Below are positions 6,644-15,473 of a DNA stretch of 20,155 nt, piece by piece (the first letter of the stretch is position 1; each line of letters begins with the position of its first letter). A program made the position numbers and the translations under genes. The notes beneath the pieces are model-generated. The model saw only the letters and a program-made list of their open reading frames with translations, did no database searches and was not told the origin of the DNA. Source of the stretch: OLB7 sp966250335. GTDB taxonomy: Bacteria > Bacteroidota > Ignavibacteria > OLB7. The stretch spans positions 1 to 20,155 of the forward strand of contig CBINGZ010000062.1 of NCBI GenBank assembly GCA_966250335.1. Reading direction: 5' to 3'.

Positions 6644-8145
6644 AGCTTCACGCAGACATTCTTCAGTTCACTGTAGAAGGCGACGGAGTGGACTCCCCCC
6701 TCACGTCCCAGACCGCTCATCTTCACGCCGCCGAAGGGGGTGCGCAGGTCGCGCAGGAACCAGGTGTTGATCCAGACCATCCCCGCCTCCAGCCCTTTCG
6801 CCATCAGGTGGGCGCGGCTGAGGTTCTGGGTCCAGACGGCGGCGCAGAGACCGTAGATCGAATCGTTCGCCATCGCAAGGACCTCGTCATCCTCGTCGAA
6901 CGGCTGGATATGGCAGCAGGGACCGAAGATCTCCTCGCGGATCACCCTGGCGCTCTCCGGAAGTCCCGTCCAGATCGTCGGCTCGATCCACGCTCCCCCC
7001 TCGAATCCGGAACCGAGATCGGGGATCCCGCCGCCGGTCACGACCGTCGCCCCCTCGCTGCGGGCAAGATCGTAGTACGAGAGGACTTTCTCCCTGTGTC
7101 CCCGCGAGATGAGCGGGCCCATCGTCGTGGTCGGGTCGGTCGGATCGCCGAACTTCAGACTCTCCGCCTCGCGTTTGAGTCCTTCGACGAAACGATCGAA
7201 GATCTTCCGTTCGACGTAGACACGTTCGGAGCAGAGGCAGACCTGGCCGCAGTTCGCGAAGGTGGAACGGGCAGTCCCCCTGATCGCCGCCTCGATGTCG
7301 GCGTCGGCGAAGATGATCGCCGGGTTCTTGCCGCCGAGCTCGAACGAGAGATGCTTGACATGGGGAGCGGCGGCGCGCATGATCGCCTGTCCGGTGCGGC
7401 TCTCGCCGGTAAAGGTAACAGCTGAAATATCGGGATGCGTTGTGATCGCCTCCCCCGCCGAATCGGGTCCGAAGCCGTGGACGACGTTGTAGACTCCCTT
7501 CGGAATCCCCACCTCGTTCATCACCTCGGCCAGAAGCGTGGCGGTCGCCGGGGTCTCCTCCGACGGCTTTACGACGACGGTGTTGCCGCAGGCGAGGGCC
7601 GGAGCGACCTTCCAGGTCATCAGCAGAAGCGGCAGGTTCCAGGGGCAGATGACCCCGACGACCCCGACCGGCTGTCTGAGCGCGTAGTTGAGCGCGCCGC
7701 GGCCGTCGTCGGTGTCGGTCTGGAACGACTCGGTGGAGAGGCTCCGGACCAGGCTGGCGAAGATCTTGAAGTTCGCCGCCCCTCTCGGGATATCGATGCT
7801 GCACGCCCAGCCGTACGGCTTGCCGGTGTCGGCGATCTCGGCCGCCAGGAACTCATCGAACCGCTCCATGACCCTGTCGGCGACCCTGGTCAGAAGATCG
7901 AGGCGGGCGTTGACTCCCATCGTCCCCCACGGACCACGAAGCGCCCGGCGGGCGGCCTGCACCGCCCGGTCGACATCCTCGGCGCCTGCCTCGGCGACCT
8001 CGGCTATCACACGGCCGTCGATCGGCGTTATATCGGAGAACGTTCGTCCGCTCACTGCGTCGACGAACGCGCCGTCGATGAAGAGCTTCAGGGAACGGAT
8101 GTCGTCCGTGCGCTCACGAGGCACGGCGTGCTGGAGATCCATCAT
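6640..8145 (-). CDS. Aldehyde dehydrogenase, 2-aminomuconate/2-hydroxymuconate semialdehyde dehydrogenase-like
   Basis: 501 aa NAD(P)-dependent aldehyde dehydrogenase. Asn170 (CPWN), Glu269 (SFELGG) and Cys303 (GQVC) are the catalytic residues. The C-terminal TWFLRDLRTPFGG (461-473) and the ending YSELKNVCVKL are characteristic of the ALDH8A1/AmnC/XylG group. As recalled, Pseudomonas 2-aminomuconate semialdehyde dehydrogenase uses Arg120 and Arg464 to hold the substrate carboxylate. With a one-residue offset these match Arg121 and Arg465 here, and its Asn169/Glu268/Cys302 match the residues above. This favours a short carboxylated semialdehyde as substrate. No ring-cleavage dioxygenase or other meta-cleavage gene lies nearby. 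It is the first gene of a three-gene minus-strand unit, divergent from mscS; the start may be either of two adjacent Met codons. Confidence 0.9.
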   Translation of the reverse strand: MMDLQHAVPRERTDDIRSLKLFIDGAFVDAVSGRTFSDITPIDGRVIAEVAEAGAEDVDRAVQAARRALRGPWGTMGVNARLDLLTRVADRVMERFDEFLAAEIADTGKPYGWACSIDIPRGAANFKIFASLVRSLSTESFQTDTDDGRGALNYALRQPVGVVGVICPWNLPLLLMTWKVAPALACGNTVVVKPSEETPATATLLAEVMNEVGIPKGVYNVVHGFGPDSAGEAITTHPDISAVTFTGESRTGQAIMRAAAPHVKHLSFELGGKNPAIIFADADIEAAIRGTARSTFANCGQVCLCSERVYVERKIFDRFVEGLKREAESLKFGDPTDPTTTMGPLISRGHREKVLSYYDLARSEGATVVTGGGIPDLGSGFEGGAWIEPTIWTGLPESARVIREEIFGPCCHIQPFDEDDEVLAMANDSIYGLCAAVWTQNLSRAHLMAKGLEAGMVWINTWFLRDLRTPFGGVKMSGLGREGGVHSVAFYSELKNVCVKL

Positions 8146-8329
8146 ACTTGTATATGTTTAGAGCGGACATCGCATGGTTCGGGTTGTCGACCGCGCACGA
8201 CCCGGAGCGCGCATGGAGCCATGGAAGATAAGAGGAACCGCCAACGGCGCAAAGGAAGGGATGATATCGAGATCGTCGACTCCGACGTATCTTCGAATCG
8301 TCGGCTCAACTCCATCAATCGATTCCTGT

Positions 8330-9136
8330 ATGGACTCATCGCTTGTAGACTATAAATGGCTGCTGACAAGCGGCGGACTTCAGACGACTGTCGCCAACTA
8401 CGGTCTCCGTCTGCTCGGCGCCATCGTCGTCCTGCTGATCGGCCTGGCGCTGATACGGCTGATCATCTCGATTCTCTCAAGCACGCTCAAACGGACCGTC
8501 TCCGACCACACCGTCCGCAGGTACGCCCTCAGCACATCACGCATACTTCTCTGGGCGATCCTTATCATCGTCATTCTCAGCGTCTTCGGCATTCAGACGA
8601 CCTCGTTCGTCGCGGTGCTGGGAGCGGCCGGTCTGGCGATCGGTCTGGCGCTGCAGGGGACCCTCTCCAACTTCGCCGCCGGGTTCATGCTCCTGATGTT
8701 CAGGCCGTTCAAGGCGGGGGATGAAGTGGAAGTGGCCGGCGTCGCCGGGACGGTGATCGAACTGGGGATCTTCACCACGATCGTCGATCTGGCGGACAAC
8801 ACCCGGGCGTTCGTCCCGAACAGCACCATCTTCAACGGGGTCATCAAGAACAAGAGCGTCAACGAATATATCCGGGTGGAGATGAAGGTGACGCTTGAGC
8901 CGAGCTCCGATATATCGCGAGCGCAGCAGCTCATCCACCGGATTCTGGTGACGAACGATCTGGTCCTGGAGATCCCGCACCCGGAGGTGCAGGTGGTGGA
9001 GGACGAGTCGCCGGGAATCACCCTTGCCGTCCGCGCCTACGCGAAGCTGAAGAACGCCGAGGCGGTCCGCACGACCGCCACCAAGCAGATCCGGGAGGAG
9101 CTGAGGCAGGGGGGGGTGGAGATCACACGGCAGTAG
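8330..9136 (+). CDS. mscS: Small-conductance mechanosensitive channel, MscS family
   Basis: 268 aa from the ATG at 8330, close to the 286 aa of E. coli MscS. This inner-membrane channel opens under tension to release solutes on hypo-osmotic shock. Three membrane segments lie at about 25-50, 68-88 and 92-125. The pore helix GAAGLAIGLALQGTLSNFAAGFMLLMFRPF (98-127) is nearly the family signature, followed by the beta domain (VAGVAGTVIELGIFTT) and the alpha-beta C-terminal vestibule. The frame stays open upstream to 8174. An alternative ATG at 8213 has GGAG nearby, but the extra 39 residues are polar and unlike MscS, so the shorter start was chosen with moderate confidence. It is divergent from the ALDH operon and convergent with purL. 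Confidence 0.92.
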   Translation: MDSSLVDYKWLLTSGGLQTTVANYGLRLLGAIVVLLIGLALIRLIISILSSTLKRTVSDHTVRRYALSTSRILLWAILIIVILSVFGIQTTSFVAVLGAAGLAIGLALQGTLSNFAAGFMLLMFRPFKAGDEVEVAGVAGTVIELGIFTTIVDLADNTRAFVPNSTIFNGVIKNKSVNEYIRVEMKVTLEPSSDISRAQQLIHRILVTNDLVLEIPHPEVQVVEDESPGITLAVRAYAKLKNAEAVRTTATKQIREELRQGGVEITRQ

Positions 9137-9145
9137 AGAAGGGAA

Positions 9146-9172
9146 GGCCGGCAGCCTCCGTCGCCGCCGGCC
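9146..9172. terminator. Hairpin between convergent mscS and purL
   Basis: A perfect 7-bp GC-only stem, GGCCGGC (9146-9152) pairing with GCCGGCC (9166-9172), with a 13-nt loop. It lies between the mscS stop and the purL stop, which face each other 55 bp apart. There is no T-run on either side, so an intrinsic terminator is only suggested by position; it could serve both strands. Confidence 0.45.
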
Positions 9173-9191
9173 GTCTCGATCTCTATGCGAT

Positions 9192-12100
9192 CTATCCGAC
9201 CCAGACCCTCGCGTTCCTGAACATCCGCATCCACGGTCCGTACTCTCCCCAGTCGTCGGAGCGCCAGGAGTTCGCGACGGCGCGGAAGACCCGCTCCGGA
9301 TGCGGCATGAGGATCGTCACCCGCCCGTCGGCGCTGGCGATACCGGTGATGCCGGCAGGTGAGCCGTTGGGGTTGGAAGGATAGCGCGTCGCGATATTTC
9401 CGTAGTTGTCGACGAATCGCAGCGCGACAAGACCGCTCCCGTTCAGTTCCTCGGGACCGGTGGCCTCCGAGAACTCGGCGAGCCCCTCTCCGTGCGCCAC
9501 CGCGATCGGCATCCGCGAACCCTCCATCCCCTTGAAGAAGAGCGATGGGGAGGACTCGACCTTCACCATCGCCACACGCGCCTCGAACTGTTCCGACCTG
9601 TTCCGCACGAAGCGGGGCCAGAGATCGGCGCCGGGGATCAGCTCCTTCAGGTTCGAGAACATCTGGCAGCCGTTGCAGACGCCGAGCGAGAAGGTGTCGT
9701 GACGATTGAAGAACCGTTCGAACTCCTCCCGCGCCGCGCCGTTGAAAAGGATCGACTTCGCCCAGCCGCCTCCTGCTCCAAGAACATCGCCATACGAGAA
9801 TCCGCCGCAGGCGACCAGTCCCGTGAACCCTTCCAGCCCGACCCTGCCGGTCAGAATATCGGTCATGTGAACGTCGACCGAGGTGAAGCCCGCGCCGTGG
9901 AACGCCGCGGCCATCTCGATCTGGCCGTTGACCCCCTGCTCCCGGAGAATCGCCACGCGCGGGCGGGCGCCGAGGTTGAGGTAGGGGGCCGCGACATCCT
10001 CGTCGACGTCGTAGGTCAGGTGCGAGCCGAGGCCGGGGTTGGCGGCGTCGAGCTTCAGATCGAACTCCTCGCGGGCGCATTCGGGGTTGTCGCGAAGCTC
10101 CTGCAGACGATATGTCGTCTCGGACCAGAACGCCCTGCACTTCGTTCTCGTGGTCTCCAGCAGCGGCGCTCCTTCATAACGGATCACGATACGATCCTCA
10201 TCGGTCACCGTGCCGATCATGTGCGAGCACGCGGCCAGTCCGTGCCGCTCCAGCATCTCCATGACCGCCGCCGTGTCGCCCGAGCGGACCTGGATCACGC
10301 ATCCCAGCTCCTCGCTGAACAATGCGGCAGTCGCGTCGGCCCCCAGGCGGTCGATGCCGACATCGATGCCGGCGTTGCCGGCGAACGCCATCTCGGCCAG
10401 GGTGACGAAGAGACCGCCGTCCGAACGATCATGGTACGCAACGATATATCCCGACTCGTTCAGGCTCTGCACGGCATCGAAGAAGCCGATCAGCATCTTC
10501 GGGTCGTCCACATCCGGGGCGTCGTTCCCCAGAGCGCCGTAGACCTGCGCCAGCGCGGAGCCGCCGAGCCTGTTCCTTCCGGCGCCGAGATCAATCGCGA
10601 TCAGATCCGTTTCGCCGAGATCGGTTCGTACCTGCGGGGTAAGCGACATACGGACGTCGACGACCGGCGCGAACGCCGAGATGATGACCGAGAGGGGAGC
10701 GACGACGCTCCTCCGTTCCCCGCGATCCTCCCATACCGTCCGCATCGACATCGAGTCCTTCCCGACGGGGATCGTGATCCCGAGCGCGGGGCAGAGCTCC
10801 ATTCCCACGGCCTTCACCGTCTCGTAGAGCGAGGCGTCCTCTCCCGGGGAACCGGCGGCGGCCATCCAGTTGGCGGAGAGTCTGATGTCGGAGAGTTTCG
10901 AGATACGGGCCGACGCGATATTCGTGATCGCCTCTCCTATCGCGATCCTTCCGGAAGCGGGAGCATCTATCAGCGCCAGCGGCGTCCTCTCCCCCATCGC
11001 CATCGCCTCTCCCGTGTGGACGTCGTGCGCGGTGACGGTCACGGCGGCATCGGCGACGGGGATCTGCCACGGTCCCACCATCTGATCCCGCACGCTCATT
11101 CCCCCCACGGTACGGTCGCCGATGGTAATGAGGAACGACTTATCGGAAACCGACGGAAGTTTCAGCACCCGCTCCGCCGCATCGGCAAGGTCGATCCCGT
11201 CGGTCGGGAACGACGGCAGTTCCACGGCGCGCGACTCGGCCTCCCGGTGCATGCGCGGCGGCTTGCCGAGCAGAACGCCGAGCGGCATGTCGACGGGGGT
11301 GTTCCCGAACCAGGAATCGGTGAGGACCAGATCGGTCTCCGCGGTCGCCTCCCCCACCAGCGCGTAGGGCGCCCGCTCGCGCTCGCAGATCCGTTCGAAC
11401 GTCTCGTAGGCGTCGGCCCTGATCGCCAGCACGTACCGTTCCTGCGACTCGTTGCACCATATCTCCATCGGAGACATCTCGAGTTCGTCGTTCGGGACCC
11501 GGCGCAGCTCGAACCGCCCTCCCCGTCCCGCGTCGTTGATCAGCTCCGGCAGCGCGTTGGAGAGACCGCCGGCGCCTACATCGTGGATCGATTCGATCGG
11601 ATTCTCCTCCCCGAGCGCCCAGCAGCGGTCGATCACCTCCTGGCAGCGCCGCTCCATCTCGGCGTTGTCGCGCTGCACGGAGGCGAAGTCGAGATCCTCG
11701 TCGGAGGAGCCGGCCGCCATCGATGAGGCGGCTCCACCACCGAGGCCGATCAGCATCGCGGGCCCGCCGAGCACCACGATCCTGGCGCCGGGAGCGAACT
11801 GTCGTTTCTCGACATGTTCCTCGCGGATGTTCCCCATCCCGCCGGCGATCATGATCGGCTTGTGGTAGCCGCGCACCCCTTCCGTCCCCGGCACGACCTG
11901 CTCGAACGTCCTGAAGTAGCCGCAGAGGTTCGGCCGTCCGAACTCGTTGTTGAACGCCGCCCCGCCGATCGGTCCCTCGATCATGATATCGAGCGCCGAT
12001 ACGATCCGTCCCGGTTTCCCGTAGTCGATCTCCCACGGCTGCCCGAACCCCGGAACCCGGAGGTTGGAGACGGTGAACCCGGTCAGCCCCGCCTTCGGCT

Positions 12101-13076
12101 TGGCGCCCCGTCCGGTGGCCCCCTCATCCCGTATCTCGCCGCCGGAGCCGGTGGAGGCGCCCGGATAGGGAGATATCGCGGTCGGATGATTATGGGTCTC
12201 GACCTTCATCAGGATATGCGCCGGTTCCACATGATAGGCGTACTCCTCGCTCCCCGGCGTCGGGAAGAAGCGCCCCCCCCGCGATCCGGTGATCACCGCA
12301 GAATTATCGCGATACGCCGAGAGGACTCCCTCGCTGTTCGCCTGATAGGTGTTCCGGATCATGGCGAAGAGGGAACGCTCCTGCTTCAGGCCGTCGATCG
12401 TCCATTCGGCGTTGAAGATCTTGTGGCGGCAATGCTCGGAGTTCGCCTGCGCGAACATCATCAGCTCGATGTCGTTCGGGTTGCGCCCCAGCTCGGTGAA
12501 GGATCGCACCAGGTAGTCGATCTCGTCGTCGGCCAGAGCCAGCCCCAGCTCGCGGTCCGCCTCCTCCAGCGCCGCGCGGCCGCGTCCCAGCAGATCGATC
12601 GAGGTCATCGGGCTCGGCCGGGCGTGATGGAAGAGAATCTTCGCATCCTCCAGCTTCTCCAGCACCGCCTGGGTCATTCTGTCGTGGAGTCGACGTCCTA
12701 TCGCAAGAAGATCTTCCCGCTCCTTTTCTTCCCTTGTGATATAGTAGGCGATCCCCCGTTCCATCCGCACGACCTTCTCCAGCCCGCAGTTACGGGCGAT
12801 GTCGGTCGCCTTGGAGGACCAGGGAGAGATGGTGCCGGGGCGCGGGACCACCAGCAGCAGTTCCCCTTCGGTCTCGCGCGCCTCCAGGTGGGGCCCGTAC
12901 CGGAGCAGCCTGTCGAGAACCTCCGTCTCGCGCTCGTCGAGCGGCTCGCGGAGTTCCACGAAGTGAACGTATTCGGTCGTGATGTCGGAGAGGTCCGGGT
13001 GGTCTGGTGTAAGCGTGTCGAGAAGCTTGGCGATGCGGAAAGGAGATAAGGCGGGTGCGCCGCGCAGAGTCAGCAT
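9192..13076 (-). CDS. purL: Phosphoribosylformylglycinamidine synthase (FGAM synthetase), single-chain form
   Basis: 1294 aa, nearly identical in length to E. coli PurL (1295). It converts FGAR, glutamine and ATP to FGAM, the fourth step of purine synthesis. The N-terminal domain opens MLTLRGAPALSPFRIAKLL, matching the family start, so the ATG at 13076 (AGGA just upstream) is preferred over the in-frame one at 13157, which would add 27 atypical residues. The central synthetase halves carry motifs such as THNHPTAISPYPGASTG and GKDSMSM. The C-terminal glutaminase domain has nucleophile Cys1134 (GVCNGCQ) and His1259/Glu1261 (PHPE), equivalent to E. coli Cys1135, His1260 and Glu1262. No separate purQ or purS is needed. 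It lies 110 nt behind queG with hairpins in between, so it may have its own promoter. Confidence 0.97.
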   Translation of the reverse strand: MLTLRGAPALSPFRIAKLLDTLTPDHPDLSDITTEYVHFVELREPLDERETEVLDRLLRYGPHLEARETEGELLLVVPRPGTISPWSSKATDIARNCGLEKVVRMERGIAYYITREEKEREDLLAIGRRLHDRMTQAVLEKLEDAKILFHHARPSPMTSIDLLGRGRAALEEADRELGLALADDEIDYLVRSFTELGRNPNDIELMMFAQANSEHCRHKIFNAEWTIDGLKQERSLFAMIRNTYQANSEGVLSAYRDNSAVITGSRGGRFFPTPGSEEYAYHVEPAHILMKVETHNHPTAISPYPGASTGSGGEIRDEGATGRGAKPKAGLTGFTVSNLRVPGFGQPWEIDYGKPGRIVSALDIMIEGPIGGAAFNNEFGRPNLCGYFRTFEQVVPGTEGVRGYHKPIMIAGGMGNIREEHVEKRQFAPGARIVVLGGPAMLIGLGGGAASSMAAGSSDEDLDFASVQRDNAEMERRCQEVIDRCWALGEENPIESIHDVGAGGLSNALPELINDAGRGGRFELRRVPNDELEMSPMEIWCNESQERYVLAIRADAYETFERICERERAPYALVGEATAETDLVLTDSWFGNTPVDMPLGVLLGKPPRMHREAESRAVELPSFPTDGIDLADAAERVLKLPSVSDKSFLITIGDRTVGGMSVRDQMVGPWQIPVADAAVTVTAHDVHTGEAMAMGERTPLALIDAPASGRIAIGEAITNIASARISKLSDIRLSANWMAAAGSPGEDASLYETVKAVGMELCPALGITIPVGKDSMSMRTVWEDRGERRSVVAPLSVIISAFAPVVDVRMSLTPQVRTDLGETDLIAIDLGAGRNRLGGSALAQVYGALGNDAPDVDDPKMLIGFFDAVQSLNESGYIVAYHDRSDGGLFVTLAEMAFAGNAGIDVGIDRLGADATAALFSEELGCVIQVRSGDTAAVMEMLERHGLAACSHMIGTVTDEDRIVIRYEGAPLLETTRTKCRAFWSETTYRLQELRDNPECAREEFDLKLDAANPGLGSHLTYDVDEDVAAPYLNLGARPRVAILREQGVNGQIEMAAAFHGAGFTSVDVHMTDILTGRVGLEGFTGLVACGGFSYGDVLGAGGGWAKSILFNGAAREEFERFFNRHDTFSLGVCNGCQMFSNLKELIPGADLWPRFVRNRSEQFEARVAMVKVESSPSLFFKGMEGSRMPIAVAHGEGLAEFSEATGPEELNGSGLVALRFVDNYGNIATRYPSNPNGSPAGITGIASADGRVTILMPHPERVFRAVANSWRSDDWGEYGPWMRMFRNARVWVG

Positions 13077-13109
13077 GTTCCTGGCCTCGGTATGTGTGAG
13101 GATGAGCGC

Positions 13110-13141
13110 CGGATCGTCCGTTCCCCCGGGGAGGCGATCCG
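13110..13141 (-). other. Inverted repeat in the purL leader
   Basis: On either strand CGGATCG and CGATCCG (13110-13116 and 13135-13141) can pair over 7 bp, enclosing a self-complementary CCCCGGGG (13124-13131). It lies 34-65 nt before the purL start. It could be a leader hairpin or a repressor-type operator; it does not match a riboswitch I recognise. Confidence 0.35.
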
Positions 13142-13157
13142 CCGCAAAATTACACAT

Positions 13158-13171
13158 CCCCTCTCGGGGGG
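13158..13171 (-). terminator. Short GNRA-loop hairpin after queG
   Basis: Read on the minus strand, CCCC-GAGA-GGGG forms a short stem capped by a GNRA-type tetraloop, 16-29 nt after the queG stop. A TTTT run follows about 8 nt later. The stem is only 4 bp and the T-run is distant, so at most this is a weak terminator separating queG from purL. Confidence 0.3.
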
Positions 13172-13186
13172 CATGGTGAAGTTTGG

Positions 13187-14197
13187 TTACTCCGGCCCGG
13201 CGCCCTCCGGGTTCTCACCTGAGCCCTTCAATCCCCGCGCGTTTCTCCGTATCCCCTCGGCGGTGGCGCGGCGGACCGGGCTCCCCTGGAAACGGCGTTC
13301 GAACTCCTCGTCGGAGATCAGGCGCAGGTCGTCGATCGTGATATCGAGGAGGCCGGGGCGGGGCTGGAAGTCGGGCTCGTCGGTCGGCTGCTGGAAACGG
13401 TTCCAGGGGCAGACCTCCTGGCAGATGTCGCAGCCGAACGCCCAGTTCTCGAACTTCCCCGCCAGATCGGCCGGCAGCTCCTCCTTCGGCTTCTGTTCGA
13501 TGGTGATGTAGCTGATGCATCGCACCGCGTCGAGCCTGTAGGGGGCGACGATGGCGTCGGTGGGGCAGGCGTCGATGCAGCGGGTGCAGTCGCCGCAGAA
13601 ATCGGGGATCGGCCCGTCGTACTCGAACTCGACCGAGGAGATCACGACCCCCAGAAAGACCCAGCTCCCCAGCTCGCGGGTGATCACGTTGGTATGCTTC
13701 CCCATCCATCCCAGCCCGGCGCGGACCGCCCACTGCTTCTCCAGGACGGGGCCGGTGTCGACGTACCAGCGCGCCTCGGCCTCCGGCACGAGCCCGGCGA
13801 TATGCGCCGCCAGCTTCTTCAGTTTCTTCGGAAGGATGTTGTGGTAGTCGCGTCCCCAGGCGTAGCGGCTGATGCGGGCGTGCCCGGGATCGTCGGCATG
13901 GAGATGCGGGGTGTAGTAGTTCCGGGCCACCACGATCACGGAGCGGGCCGAAGGGAGTATCTCTCGAACGTCTATACGCTTCGCGATATTTCTCGAAAGC
14001 CATTCCATCGAGCCGTGGCTTCCGGCTCCGAGCCATTCCTCCAGCAGCGCTCCCTCCCGCTCCATCGGCTCCGCGCGGGCGAAGCCGACGAGGTCGAACC
14101 CGAGCTCCTCAAGAAGGAACCGGCGGACCGACGCGGTTCTGCGGGAGATCTCCGGCTCGCCGCGCGAGGGATCGATGTCGTGTGTCGTACCGGTCAT
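13187..14197 (-). CDS. queG: Epoxyqueuosine reductase
   Basis: 336 aa. QueG uses cobalamin and two [4Fe-4S] clusters to reduce epoxyqueuosine to queuosine at the tRNA wobble position, in the cytosol. The ligands are visible: C201-x2-C-x2-C-x3-C211 (CGDCTRCIDACP), Cys227, and C256-x2-C-x3-C263 (CDICQEVCPWN). Asp147 in YVDTGP is the expected proton-donor aspartate, and GLGWMGKHTN (161-170) is a family motif. The length fits the short QueG form lacking the extra C-terminal HEAT repeats. The conserved C-terminal RN segment is present (RRNARGL), but the tail after it is charged and atypical. The start at 14197 has no Shine-Dalgarno. It lies 52 nt downstream of the Rieske gene on the same strand. 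Confidence 0.95.
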   Translation of the reverse strand: MTGTTHDIDPSRGEPEISRRTASVRRFLLEELGFDLVGFARAEPMEREGALLEEWLGAGSHGSMEWLSRNIAKRIDVREILPSARSVIVVARNYYTPHLHADDPGHARISRYAWGRDYHNILPKKLKKLAAHIAGLVPEAEARWYVDTGPVLEKQWAVRAGLGWMGKHTNVITRELGSWVFLGVVISSVEFEYDGPIPDFCGDCTRCIDACPTDAIVAPYRLDAVRCISYITIEQKPKEELPADLAGKFENWAFGCDICQEVCPWNRFQQPTDEPDFQPRPGLLDITIDDLRLISDEEFERRFQGSPVRRATAEGIRRNARGLKGSGENPEGAGPE

Positions 14198-14249
14198 GTG
14201 GGAACGGATATCGTATCGCTGCCGTGTCGGGGCCGGGACGCCGCTCCGC

Positions 14250-14603
14250 TCACCGCATCCACGCGGGGCGTGTCGGCGCCGGCTTCTCCAGCATCACGTC
14301 GTTCCCCTCGGCGCGGACCGTGAAGGTGCGGAGCCGCGCGCCGCCGATGATCGGGGCGCCGGTCCGCAGGTCGTAGGTCCAGCCGTGGAGGGGACAGGCG
14401 ACCGTGCAATCCTCCACATAGCCGTCGTAGATCACCGGCGCGTGCTGATGCGGGCAGATATTGCCGACGGCGAAGAGTTCTCCGTCGACCTTGAAGATCG
14501 CCACCTCCTGATCATCCTCCAGCACGATCCGCTTCCCCCCGACCGAGGGGAGCTCCGAAAGGGAGCAGACGCGGATGAATTCTCCATCGGATTCCGATAT
14601 CAA
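14250..14603 (-). CDS. Rieske [2Fe-2S] ferredoxin-like protein
   Basis: 117 aa. The two Rieske cluster-binding boxes are present: CPHQHAP (about 50-56) and CPLHGWTYD (about 70-78), giving the Cys-x-His and Cys-x2-His ligands. There is no signal peptide or membrane helix, so it resembles soluble Rieske ferredoxins and the small subunit of nitrite reductase (NirD-like) rather than a cytochrome bc subunit. It probably carries one electron to an oxygenase or reductase that is not in the window. The likely start is a TTG at 14603, three nucleotides after the stop of the MBL-fold gene; no in-frame ATG lies nearby, and translation is probably coupled. The electron partner is unknown. Confidence 0.88.
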   Translation of the reverse strand: MISESDGEFIRVCSLSELPSVGGKRIVLEDDQEVAIFKVDGELFAVGNICPHQHAPVIYDGYVEDCTVACPLHGWTYDLRTGAPIIGGARLRTFTVRAEGNDVMLEKPAPTRPAWMR

Positions 14604-14606
14604 AGC

Positions 14607-15473
14607 TTACAGCTCCATCGATTCGGCGACCTCGAATCCCCGCTTCGAGGGGGCGATTCTGACCGCCTGGGTGAACGCATCGTGCTCGAAGGCGAGGAGC
14701 CAGCCGCGCTCGTACGCCTCCGGGATGATCCTCTTCTTCTCCTCCAGAGTCGTGAGGGGAAAATTATCGTAACCCATGATATACGGGTAGGAGATGTGAG
14801 CGGTCGTCGGCATCAGGTCGGCGCAGTAGATCAGGCCGCCCGGGGCGCCGTCGGCCGCGTCGTCGTTTCTGACGACCACGAGCTGCATCCCCTGCGTATG
14901 TCCGTTCACGATCCTGACCTCGATCCCCGGCACGATCTCTCCCTCCCCCTCCAGCTCCTCCAGCAGTCCCCGTTCCGCCACCGGCTCCCAGTTCTCCGGC
15001 ATGAAGCTGGCGCGGTCCTTGTCGGTCGGGTTCCGCGCCCAGGCAAGCTGGGCCGACTGGACGTAATGCCGCGCGTTCGGGAAGGTCGGCAGAGGGGCCC
15101 CGGCATCGTCGAGCAGGGTGGAGCCGCCGGCGTGATCGAAATGGAGATGCGTGTAGATGAAATGGGTCACATCCTCCCGGCCGATCCCCCGGCGTGCAAG
15201 CTCGGGCTCAAGATCGTAGAGAGAGTGATCGAGCGCGTAGATCGACTCCAGCTTCTCCCCCATCTTCCTGCCGCACCCGGCGTCGACCACGATGATCCTC
15301 CCCTCCCCCCGGATCAGGAGCGCGCGGGCGGCCATGGCGATCCGGTTCTGGTCGTCGACATGCGGGTAGGCTCTGGACCAGAGGTTCTTCGGCACCACGC
15401 CGAACATGGCGCCGCCGTCCAGAGCGAAGCGGCAGGTCTCGACGATCTCGACTTCGTAGTTCCCGATACGCAT
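14607..15473 (-). CDS. MBL-fold metallo-hydrolase (lactonase-like)
   Basis: 288 aa from the ATG at 15473. It carries the metal-binding motif THLHFDH (His109, His111, Asp113, His114), with His192 (NGHTQG), Asp219 (CADLMP) and His264 (EHD) completing a dinuclear zinc or iron site. The open N-terminus (MRIGNYEVEIVETCRFALDGGAMFGVVP) and spacing resemble the AttM/AiiB lactonase-related branch, but also many uncharacterised hydrolases, so the substrate is open. The frame remains open upstream to 16574, but that part is antisense to gap and was rejected. No signal peptide is evident from the chosen start and no Shine-Dalgarno is visible. It is divergent from gap across a 231-bp gap and is followed 3 nt later by the Rieske gene. 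Confidence 0.88.
   Translation of the reverse strand: MRIGNYEVEIVETCRFALDGGAMFGVVPKNLWSRAYPHVDDQNRIAMAARALLIRGEGRIIVVDAGCGRKMGEKLESIYALDHSLYDLEPELARRGIGREDVTHFIYTHLHFDHAGGSTLLDDAGAPLPTFPNARHYVQSAQLAWARNPTDKDRASFMPENWEPVAERGLLEELEGEGEIVPGIEVRIVNGHTQGMQLVVVRNDDAADGAPGGLIYCADLMPTTAHISYPYIMGYDNFPLTTLEEKKRIIPEAYERGWLLAFEHDAFTQAVRIAPSKRGFEVAESMEL

Noticed and set aside
8174..8329. N-terminal extension of the MscS frame
   Set aside because: The extra residues are polar and unlike MscS; the family N-terminus fits the Met at 8330, although the ATG at 8213 with a nearby GGAG cannot be fully excluded.
9492..11726. Long plus-strand open frame (744 codons) opposite purL
   Set aside because: Antisense shadow of purL in GC-rich DNA, with Arg/His/Asp-rich low-complexity translation and no recognisable domain.
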